From Actinomadura montaniterrae (GTDB taxonomy: Bacteria > Actinomycetota > Actinomycetes > Streptosporangiales > Streptosporangiaceae), in contig NZ_WBMR01000040.1 of assembly GCF_008923365.1 (NCBI RefSeq), positions 1-57,279 of the forward strand: 57,279 nt of DNA, in the 5' to 3' direction. A program made the position numbers and the translations under genes. Of this stretch, positions 50,884-57,279 are shown in pieces; positions within the stretch are counted from its first letter, which is position 1; the number at the start of each line of letters is the position of its first letter. The notes under the pieces are model-generated. The model was not told the origin of the DNA. It ran no database searches and was given only the letters and a program-made list of their open reading frames with translations.

Positions 50884-51354
50884 CTAGAACGCGAGCCGGG
50901 GGACGCCCGCGACCTCCACGCCCACGCTCGCCAGCAGCACCACCATGGGCGTGGGGGTGTCCCGCCACGCCTTGACCGCGCCTCCGAGGACGTCCAGGAC
51001 CGTCCGGAAGGCGCTCTGGTCGGCGTCGGCGAGCTCTGCCCACGACTCGTAGAGGACGAGGTAGCCGCTCTTGGCAGGCGTCCAGGACAGGTCGGAGAGG
51101 CAGTCCTCCAAGGCGTCCCAGTTGCCGCCGAACCAGTCGGGGAACTCAAAGGCCTCCGCGCAGAGCCGCAGGAACGCGTCCTTGCCGGGAGCGCGGCGGC
51201 CGTCCAGGTGGACGGCGTGCCAGCCCGCCTCCTCGGCCCGTTCCATCCAGGACGTGTCGCCGACGGCGCCGGGGACGGCGGGCGTCCGCCACTGGTAGAC
51301 GCCCGGCCGCAGCCGTCCGGCGAGCAGCTCGTCCAGTGCTCGATTCGCGTTCAC
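50884..51354 (-). CDS. Barstar-family protein
   Basis: A 156-residue protein. The barstar core is at ~35-130: HAVHLDGRRAPGKDAFLRLC, then AEAFEFPDWFGGNWDALEDC and LSDLSWTPAKSGYLVLYESW. The FGGNWDAL segment is the hallmark of barnase inhibitors. Barstar normally neutralises a barnase-type RNase, but no such gene is adjacent, so it may protect against an RNase encoded elsewhere or toxins delivered by rivals. ATG/GTG start near 51354. The 293 bases upstream to 51647 contain no gene. Confidence 0.85.
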   Translation of the reverse strand: MNANRALDELLAGRLRPGVYQWRTPAVPGAVGDTSWMERAEEAGWHAVHLDGRRAPGKDAFLRLCAEAFEFPDWFGGNWDALEDCLSDLSWTPAKSGYLVLYESWAELADADQSAFRTVLDVLGGAVKAWRDTPTPMVVLLASVGVEVAGVPRLAF

Positions 51355-51567
51355 GTCGTCTCCCGGTAGCCATCCTCCCGCGCGCGCGGGACGTCCCGGG
51401 GCCGCTCGCCCCCACCGGCCGCGATCATCCCCGGCATTCCCCTACGAAATCCTCAAGTCGCCGCAATCGTCGCGGCGATCCCTCGCATCTCCGGCTGACC
51501 TGGCGCGATGCCCGGCCGCGCGGATGCGGCCATCGCGATGGTTGACGCGCGCCGGCCTCTGCCCTAT

Positions 51568-51586
51568 TCTCTCGTAAGTAGAGAGA
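51568..51586. promoter_or_regulatory. Inverted repeat TCTCTC-N7-GAGAGA upstream of a hypothetical gene
   Basis: TCTCTC (51568-51573) and GAGAGA (51581-51586) flank GTAAGTA about 62 bases before the start at 51648. ACTCTTTTAG follows, giving an AT-richer patch than the background. It is a plausible operator or promoter element. Confidence 0.4.
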
Positions 51587-51647
51587 CTCTTTTAGGGAGC
51601 AACTCTCAGAGCGAGGTAGTTGCCCGATTCCGCGAAGGAAGCCTGAG

Positions 51648-52154
51648 ATGAACACCACGCCGACCACCACGACCGACGACACCGCCGCCGACCGGACCGC
51701 CACCGACCGGACCGACGCCGAGCGCGTCCACGCCTACTACGGCGCCGTCAAGAAGCTCGGCCACTGGACGGACGCGCGCCGCTTCGAGGTGCGCGCCCGC
51801 CGCGCCTCGGCCGTCCTCGACCTGCGCTCGCCGCACATCCCCGACGGCGACATCGAGATCGAGGTCGGCATCGACCACTCGATGGTCAAGCTGCTCGTCC
51901 CGCAGGACGCCGAGATCGACCACTGGGACCTGCGCTACACCGGCCGCGGCCGGGTCAAGGACTGGACCGGCGAGAACGGCGGCGGCCGCCGGATCCGCAT
52001 CACCGGCGAGATCAAGCACGGCGAGATCCGCGTGCACCGCGGCGGCGTCGCGACCCTGTCCGCGCTCTTCACCAAGGAGTTCGTCCAGGACGCCCGGCGC
52101 GCCCGCCGCGAGGGCACCACCCCGGTCATCGCCGACCCGTCCCACACCGGCTGA
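51648..52154 (+). CDS. Hypothetical protein, beta-rich (possible toastrack/LiaF-like)
   Basis: A 168-residue protein. The first ~25 residues are Thr/Asp/Ala-rich and disordered. The rest alternates strands, e.g. ASAVLDLRSPHIPDGDIEIE, VGIDHSMVKLLVPQDAEIDH and GEIKHGEIRVHRGGVATLS. The pattern loosely resembles the right-handed beta domain of LiaF/DUF4097 proteins; this is tentative. ATG with an AAGGAAG purine run upstream. The inverted repeat at 51568-51586 may regulate it. Confidence 0.6.
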   Translation: MNTTPTTTTDDTAADRTATDRTDAERVHAYYGAVKKLGHWTDARRFEVRARRASAVLDLRSPHIPDGDIEIEVGIDHSMVKLLVPQDAEIDHWDLRYTGRGRVKDWTGENGGGRRIRITGEIKHGEIRVHRGGVATLSALFTKEFVQDARRARREGTTPVIADPSHTG

Positions 52155-52278
52155 CCGATCCACCGGCAGAGAGCGCGCGCGGCCTCCCCCGCGCGCGCTC
52201 TCTGCGCATGCTCTCCCCTCACGCTCTCCCGGGTCCCGGCGTGGCGGGTTCGCGGACGCGGCGCGGACGGGCTTGAGT

Positions 52279-52293
52279 CTCCACCGACTGGAG
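52279..52293 (+). promoter_or_regulatory. MerR-type promoter operator
   Basis: CTCCA-N5-TGGAG lies 17 bases before the MerR-family gene start, within CTTGAGTCTCCACCGACTGG, which resembles the palindrome inside the extended-spacer promoters used by MerR activators. It suggests autoregulation. Confidence 0.5.
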
Positions 52294-52310
52294 CCCGCAA
52301 GGTGGAGGAC

Positions 52311-53237
52311 ATGGACGGCGACACCCTGTACACGATCGGGGAACTGGCCCGGCGGACCGGCCTCCCGGTCCGGACCATCCGGTTCTACTCCGACTCCGGC
52401 GTGGTGCCGCCGACCGACCGGTCGCCGGCCGGCTACCGGCTCTACGACATCGCGGCCGCCACCCGCCTCGACCTCGTCCGCACGCTGCGCGACCTCGGCA
52501 TCGACCTCGACACCGTGCGGCGGGTGCTGACCCGCGAGGTCACCGTCGGGGACGTCGCGGCGGCGCACGCCGAGGCGCTCGACGTGCAGATCCGCACGCT
52601 CCGGCTGCGCCGGGCCGTGCTGCGCGCGGTGGCGAAGCGCGGTTCCGCCCCAGAGGAGGTCCAGCTGATGCACAAGCTCGCCAAGCTGTCCGACGAGGAA
52701 CGCAACCGGATCATCACCGGCTTCATCGACGAGACGTTCGCCGGGCTGGAGGTGAACCCCGCGTTCGCCGCGAAGATGCGGGCGACGCTGCCGGAGCTGC
52801 CCGACGACCCGTCGCCCGAGCAGGTCGACGCGTGGGTGGAGCTCGCCGAGCTGGTCGGCGACCCCGGTTTCCGGGCCTCGGTCCGGCGGATGGCGGAGTT
52901 CCAGGCCGAGGAGTCCGCGCGCGGCGCCGCGCAGGAGGGCTGGCCCGGCCTCACGGAGATCACGGTCGAGAAGGCGAGCGCGGCGATCGCCGCGGGCATC
53001 GACCCGGTGTCGGACGCCGCCCGTCCCGTCGTCGACGACCTCGCCGCCGCGTACGCGGACGCGTTCGGCGAGCAGGACGGCCCGGAGTTCCGCGCCCGGC
53101 TGCTGCACCGCCTCGAGGTCGGCAGCGACCGGCGCGCCGAGCGGTACTGGCAGCTCCTCGCCGTGATCAACGGCTGGCCCGTGCCGCCCTCGCTGGTCCC
53201 GGTGTTCGAGTGGTTCATCGCCGCCCTGCGCCGCTGA
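52311..53237 (+). CDS. MerR-family transcriptional regulator
   Basis: A 308-residue regulator. MDGDTLYTIGELARRTGLPV and RTIRFYSDSGVVPPTDRSPA form the MerR winged HTH, followed by a dimerisation helix (RTLRDLGIDLDTVRRVL). Residues ~120-308 form a long helical effector domain of unknown ligand, similar to other actinomycete MerR proteins with large C-termini. The ATG at 52311 is used because AAGG lies at suitable spacing; a GTG at 52302 is possible. It converges on the GT87 gene. Confidence 0.9.
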   Translation: MDGDTLYTIGELARRTGLPVRTIRFYSDSGVVPPTDRSPAGYRLYDIAAATRLDLVRTLRDLGIDLDTVRRVLTREVTVGDVAAAHAEALDVQIRTLRLRRAVLRAVAKRGSAPEEVQLMHKLAKLSDEERNRIITGFIDETFAGLEVNPAFAAKMRATLPELPDDPSPEQVDAWVELAELVGDPGFRASVRRMAEFQAEESARGAAQEGWPGLTEITVEKASAAIAAGIDPVSDAARPVVDDLAAAYADAFGEQDGPEFRARLLHRLEVGSDRRAERYWQLLAVINGWPVPPSLVPVFEWFIAALRR

Positions 53238-53258
53238 CCTCGCGCGGCGTCCCGGCAC

Positions 53259-53289
53259 TCAGGCCGGGTCGGCGTCAGGCCGGGTCGGC
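53259..53289. repeat. Direct duplication of the GT87 gene's 3' end with stop codon
   Basis: TCAGGCCGGGTCGGC occurs at 53259-53273 and 53275-53289 (16-base period). The second copy is the true stop and last codons of the minus-strand gene; the first repeats them just beyond the stop. Confidence 0.75.
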
Positions 53290-54690
53290 CGCGAGGTGCC
53301 GGGCGCCGCGCCACCGGCGGAGCGACACGACGTCGTCCGCGCCGTCGAGCACCCCGCCCGCCGGATCGTCCTCGCCGCCCGTCCGCACGATGTCGCCGGA
53401 CGGGCGCAGGACGTCCCACACCACCAGCACCGCCAGCGCCAGCACCGTGACGAACCGGGCGAGCAGCGCGAGGGTGTACACGTCCTGGCTGATCCCGCCG
53501 TCCGGCGCGCCCAGGTGCGCCGCCGCCGACAGCGTCGAGGACAGGTCCGCGCCCGGCACCTGCAGCGACACCGACATCAGGTACCACCAGATGCCGAAGA
53601 AGTAGACGACCTCCCCGGCCTGCCAGAGCACGAACGCCGGCAGCTTCGGGCGCGCCAGCACCGCGAGCGGCAGCAGCCACAGCACGTACTGCGGCGACCA
53701 GACCTTGTTCGGCAGCATGAACGCGACCAGCACCAGGAACATCAGCTGCGGCAGCCGCGGGCGGCGCGGCGCCGCCAGCGCGAGCACCGCGATCCCCGCG
53801 GCGAGCACCAGGAACGTTCCCGTCCCCGCCAGGTTCAGCTCGTCGGTGTCGGACGCGAGCCCGGACAGCCCGTGGTCCTGCAGCACGAAGAAGATCGAAC
53901 CCCAGTCGATGCCGCGCTTCTGGCTGAAGCTGTAGAACTCCACCCACCCGTCCCACGCGAACACCATCACCGGCACGTTCACGGCCAGCCACGCGCCCGC
54001 GGTGCCCGCGAGCATCCGCCCCATCGCCCGCCACTGCCCCGCGCGGACGCACAGCAGCACCAGCGGGCCGAGGAACAGCAGCGGATAGAACTTCGCCGCG
54101 ATCGCCAGCCCGAGCATCGCGCCCGCCAGCGCCGGCCGCCGCGCCGACCACGCCGCCAGCGCCAGCGCCGCCAGCGCCACCGCCAGCAGGTCCCAGTTGA
54201 TGTACGCGGTGAGCAGCAGCGCCGGCGACAGCGCCACCATCAGCCCGGCCCGCAGCGACCGGCGGCCCGCCACGTACGCCGTCGCGAGCACCGCGACGAT
54301 CGCCAGCACCGCCAGCAGCAGCGCCGTGACGTTGTAGAACGCCATCCCGCGCTCGTCCACCCCGAACGGCTTCACCAGCCACGCGACCAGCTGCATGAAG
54401 CCGCCGCTCAGCACCGGGTACTCGACGTGGTGGATGTCGGAGCCGGTGAACGAGTCGAAGTACGGGATCTTCCCGTCGTTCAGCCCGCGCACGTAGTACA
54501 GCGGGTACACGTCGGTGTAGCAGGCGTGCTTCGTCGTCTTGATGAAGTCGAACTTCGCCGACGCGCACGGCTGCTTCTGCAGCCAGCCCAGCGCGCACAC
54601 CACGGCCGCGACGCCCGCCATGACCGGCGCGAGCCGCGCCATCCGGCCGCGCTCCCGCGCGGGACCCGTCCCGGTCCCGGCGCTGGCCAT
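53275..54690 (-). CDS. GT87-family (DUF2029) membrane glycosyltransferase
   Basis: A 471-residue membrane protein with about ten to twelve hydrophobic segments. TTKHACYTDVYPLYYVRGLN and GSDIHHVEYPVLSGGFMQLV form the extracytoplasmic first loop with the conserved acidic residues of polyprenol-phosphate-dependent GT-C mannosyltransferases; LPNKVWSPQYVLWLLPLAVL is another typical stretch. It would transfer a sugar from a polyprenyl-phosphate donor to a cell-envelope glycan. The start at 54690 is chosen because GAGAGGG lies 5 bases upstream; an ATG at 54717 is an alternative. It follows the PBP gene on the same strand. Confidence 0.88.
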   Translation of the reverse strand: MASAGTGTGPARERGRMARLAPVMAGVAAVVCALGWLQKQPCASAKFDFIKTTKHACYTDVYPLYYVRGLNDGKIPYFDSFTGSDIHHVEYPVLSGGFMQLVAWLVKPFGVDERGMAFYNVTALLLAVLAIVAVLATAYVAGRRSLRAGLMVALSPALLLTAYINWDLLAVALAALALAAWSARRPALAGAMLGLAIAAKFYPLLFLGPLVLLCVRAGQWRAMGRMLAGTAGAWLAVNVPVMVFAWDGWVEFYSFSQKRGIDWGSIFFVLQDHGLSGLASDTDELNLAGTGTFLVLAAGIAVLALAAPRRPRLPQLMFLVLVAFMLPNKVWSPQYVLWLLPLAVLARPKLPAFVLWQAGEVVYFFGIWWYLMSVSLQVPGADLSSTLSAAAHLGAPDGGISQDVYTLALLARFVTVLALAVLVVWDVLRPSGDIVRTGGEDDPAGGVLDGADDVVSLRRWRGARHLAADPA

Positions 54691-54826
54691 CGCGACCCTC
54701 TCAAAAGACGACGACATGGACAGCAGACTATTGGTCGGCGCGCAAAGAACACGCCCGCGCACCGCCCGCGCATGCGGACGTCCAGGAAACCTTCAGGAAC
54801 GGCGTCCGGCGAACCCGCGGAAAGCG

Positions 54827-54862
54827 GAACGGCCCGGAGCCGCCATGGGCTCCGGGCCGTTC
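54827..54862 (-). terminator. Hairpin terminator after the PBP gene
   Basis: A perfect 14-bp stem, GAACGGCCCGGAGC (54827-54840) with GCTCCGGGCCGTTC (54849-54862), loop of 8 bases, 17 bases past the PBP stop on the minus strand. There is no clear U-tract. Confidence 0.75.
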
Positions 54863-54878
54863 GCTCGCGCTCGGGCGT

Positions 54879-57260
54879 TCAGTTGGTCCCGTTCGGAGTG
54901 GTCGGGTCCTGTTCCTTGCACGCCGAGTTCTCCGGGTGCGTCTTGCACCACTGTTTCCGGGCGGCCGGGTCGGTCGGCGGGAGGTTCGGATTGCAGCCGG
55001 GCGGCAGGCCCAGGCCGTTGCAGGGCTCCTCCGTCGTCGGCGCCGTCGGGGTGTTGGTCGGGTTCGGCGTCTTGCCGGGGCAGGGCCGCCCGTTCTGCCC
55101 CTGTCCCTGGCCGTTGTTCCCGCAGGTCGGCGTGTTCGTCGGCGACGGCGAGTTCGTCGGCGACGTCGTCGGCTCCGGCTTCGCGACCGCCCACGGGGCG
55201 ACGGTGCCGCCGTAGACCGGCGGCGGGAACGGCGTGATCTCCTTGCCCTCCAGCGCCTTCGTCATGACCATCTTGAACAGCTCGGCCGGGACGGTACCAC
55301 CGTAGACCTGGCTGTAACCGCCGACGCCGACCAGGGACAGGCGATTGCCCTTCTTGTCCTGCCGCCACATCGACGCCGCCGTCACGAGTTCGGGCGTGTA
55401 TCCGACGAACCAGGCGGACTTGTTCTGCGACGACGTACCGGTCTTACCGGCGACCGGACGGGAACCGAGGCTCGCCCCGGTACCGGTGCCGTGCGTGACG
55501 ACTCCGCGCATCGCCTCCGTGGCGTCCGCCGCCACACCCGCACTGAAGACCTGGGTGTCCTTCTTGCCCCACGGCTCCTTCTTCACCGGCTTGCCCGCGT
55601 CGTTCAGGACGGGATTGCCGTTCGCGTCCGTGATCGACTGGATCACGTGCGCCGGCCGGTGCACCCCGCCGGCGGCGAACGTCTGGTAGACGCCCGCCAT
55701 CGTGACCGAGGTCGCGTCGATGACACCGAGGGGCAGCGAGGTGTAGGTCGCGTTGAGGCCCGGCGTGTTCGACGGGATGCCCATCTTCTCGGCCATGTCC
55801 ACCACCTTGTCCAGCCCGACCTTCTGGCCGAGGTCGACGTAGGCGGTGTTGATGGACTTCGCCGTCATCTCCTTGAGGTCGAAGACGCCGTTCTCGGACC
55901 GGCTGTCGTTGGTGAACGGCGTCCCGTTGATGATGCGCCGGTAGTGCCCGTCCATCGTCGTCTTCAGGCTGACGTCGTTGTCCAGCGCGGTCGCCAGCAC
56001 GATCGGCTTGAACGACGAACCCGGCTGCACCGCGCCCTGGAAGGAGTCATCGAACTGCTGCTTCTCGTAGCTGGGGCCGCCGTAGGCGGCGATCACGCCG
56101 CCGGTCTTCGGGTCGACCACGGTGAGGCCGAAGTGGATGGTGCTGTTGAAGTTCTTCTCGTCCTTCAGCTGCTTGACGGCCGTCGCGGTGTAGTCCTGCA
56201 GATCCTTGTCGAACGTGGTCCTGATCCGCAGGCCCGCGGTCTGGACGCGCTGCTTGGAGATGCCGAGCGTGGCGAGTTCGGAGATGACACGGTCGGTGAG
56301 GTAGCCGGTCTGACCCGTGTCCTTGATGTCGCTCCACTTCTTGTACGTCTGCGGGAACTTCGCCTTGGCCTTCTCGTCCGGCGTGAGCCACTGCTTCTTC
56401 TCCATGCCGGAGATGACGTAGTTCCAGCGGGCGATCAGCGCCTGCTTCGCCGGGTCGGAGTCGGAACCGTAGGACTTGAAGTACGTCGGGCGCTGGATCA
56501 TCGCGGCCAGCAGCGCCGCCTGGGAGGCGTTGATGTCCTTGACGGGCTTGTGGAAGTAGGCGCGCGAGGCGGCCTGGACGCCGTAGGCGTCGCGGCCGAA
56601 GAACACGGTGTTGAGGTACTGCTCGAGCACCCAGTCCTTCGACTTCTCGTTGCCCATCCGGACGGAGATCAGGATCTCCTTGAGCTTGCGGCTGACGGTC
56701 CGCTTCTGGCTCAGGCCCTGGTAGTAGTTCCGGGCGAGCTGCTGGGTGATCGTCGAGGCGCCGTTGACGTCGCCGCCGGTCGCGGCCCGGTACAGCGCGC
56801 CGGCGATGCCGCTCGGCGAGATGCCGGGCTCGTTGTAGAACTCGCGGTCCTCCGCGGCGAGCACCGCGTGCTGGACGACCTCCGGGATGTCCTTGAGCGG
56901 GAGGATCTCGCGGTTCATGCCGACCCGCGCGATCGTGCTCTTGCCGTCGTCGTAGGTGATGACGGACGCCTGCTTCGTGACGTCGGCCTGCCTGGCCTTC
57001 GGGATCGGGGTGTTGGCGTAGGCCACCCCGACGAGCGTCGCGATCCCCAGGATCGCCACCGTGATGACCGCGGTGACGATCTTCCAGTTCGGGACGTACT
57101 TCCGCCAGCCGGTCTTCTCCGGCTTGTCCTTGCGCCGTCCGCGCCTGCCGCTGCGTCCGCCGCCGCCCCCGCCGAAGCCGCCGGGACCGCCCGGCCCGCC
57201 GGGGCCTCCCGGCCCTCCCGGACCGCCGGGCCCGCCCGGTCCGCCGGGACCGGACCGCAT
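54879..57260 (-). CDS. Class A penicillin-binding protein (transglycosylase/transpeptidase)
   Basis: At least 793 residues; the frame remains open beyond the ATG at 57260 to the window end, so the true start may lie outside. The N-terminus is a GPGG collagen-like repeat, then a basic stretch and one membrane segment (61-82). The GT51 transglycosylase has catalytic E137 in AAEDREFYNE and STITQQLARNYY. The transpeptidase has S415-x-x-K418 in PGSSFKPIV, S469-I-N471 and K606-T-G608. The C-terminal ~120 residues are Pro/Thr/Asn-rich and extracellular. It polymerises and crosslinks peptidoglycan. The GT87 gene lies downstream beyond a terminator. Confidence 0.95.
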   Translation of the reverse strand: MRSGPGGPGGPGGPGGPGGPGGPGGPGGFGGGGGGRSGRRGRRKDKPEKTGWRKYVPNWKIVTAVITVAILGIATLVGVAYANTPIPKARQADVTKQASVITYDDGKSTIARVGMNREILPLKDIPEVVQHAVLAAEDREFYNEPGISPSGIAGALYRAATGGDVNGASTITQQLARNYYQGLSQKRTVSRKLKEILISVRMGNEKSKDWVLEQYLNTVFFGRDAYGVQAASRAYFHKPVKDINASQAALLAAMIQRPTYFKSYGSDSDPAKQALIARWNYVISGMEKKQWLTPDEKAKAKFPQTYKKWSDIKDTGQTGYLTDRVISELATLGISKQRVQTAGLRIRTTFDKDLQDYTATAVKQLKDEKNFNSTIHFGLTVVDPKTGGVIAAYGGPSYEKQQFDDSFQGAVQPGSSFKPIVLATALDNDVSLKTTMDGHYRRIINGTPFTNDSRSENGVFDLKEMTAKSINTAYVDLGQKVGLDKVVDMAEKMGIPSNTPGLNATYTSLPLGVIDATSVTMAGVYQTFAAGGVHRPAHVIQSITDANGNPVLNDAGKPVKKEPWGKKDTQVFSAGVAADATEAMRGVVTHGTGTGASLGSRPVAGKTGTSSQNKSAWFVGYTPELVTAASMWRQDKKGNRLSLVGVGGYSQVYGGTVPAELFKMVMTKALEGKEITPFPPPVYGGTVAPWAVAKPEPTTSPTNSPSPTNTPTCGNNGQGQGQNGRPCPGKTPNPTNTPTAPTTEEPCNGLGLPPGCNPNLPPTDPAARKQWCKTHPENSACKEQDPTTPNGTN

Positions 57261-57279
57261 GCCGTTCGGAGGCGCGGCC

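Noticed and set aside
53296..55215. A 639-residue plus-strand frame over the GT87 and PBP genes
   Set aside because: His/Arg/Gln-rich shadow with no domain; the minus strand has complete PBP catalytic motifs.

Overview
The window is about 57 kb of very GC-rich DNA with dense gene packing, GTG/TTG starts and regulators, kinases and transporters typical of a filamentous actinomycete. Gene content suggests Thermomonosporaceae (Actinomadura-like); this is inference, not an alignment. The order rpsF-ssb-rpsR-rplI, then a MATE exporter and dnaB, with a GT87 glycosyltransferase and a class A penicillin-binding protein alongside, resembles the arrangement I recall from Streptomyces and suggests a chromosomal, probably origin-proximal location. 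One parS-like site and a DnaA box upstream of dnaB are compatible with that.

Layout. 1-5.8 kb: MFS exporter (cut by the window edge), FadR-type regulator, XRE-TPR regulator, HAD phosphatase-like protein, PH-domain membrane protein, small three-helix protein and upp. 5.9-11 kb: the tadA region, in which two tRNA-deaminase-associated paralogs are separated by a TAT-exported phospholipase C-like gene and a TnpB element with a divergent ribbon-helix-helix gene; tadA, tRNA-Ser(CGA) and a terminator follow. 11-20.9 kb: Ser/Thr kinase, EamA exporter with a B3/4 protein, MarR/hydrolase pair, DUF1801 protein, large HTH-NTPase regulator, FMN-binding PPOX-type protein and XRE-cupin regulator. 21-25.3 kb: a colinear DNA-repair group (Ada-AlkA fusion, ogt, a sliding-clamp paralog) and a DMT exporter. 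25.5-36.2 kb: accessory metabolism in regulator/target pairs (SDR, MFS, XRE, MarR, SnoaL-like, hydrolases, methyltransferase). 36.3-37.1 kb: a YunG-like gene beside a frame-broken peptidase E remnant. 37.1-41.2 kb: dnaB carrying two inteins. 41.5-46.4 kb: MATE exporter, TetR/flavin monooxygenase pair, small ORF, secreted amidase. 46.7-48.4 kb: ribosomal protein/ssb operon. 48.7-57.3 kb: small proteins, endonuclease IV, barstar-like protein, MerR regulator, GT87 and the PBP.

Most notable observations: (i) the first DnaB intein has the W-C-T signature of class 3 inteins, has lost both LAGLIDADG catalytic acids, and contains an extra segment with a helicase-type P-loop, while the second intein is class 1 with an apparently intact endonuclease; (ii) the TnpB gene has all catalytic residues, a divergent RHH gene 17 bp away, and a 3' hairpin end abutting the start of a tadA-associated gene; (iii) a second-type dnaN lies in a row with two alkylation-repair genes; (iv) several gene ends carry short tandem duplications that copy the stop codon; (v) three regulator/target intergenic regions contain arrayed palindromic operators.
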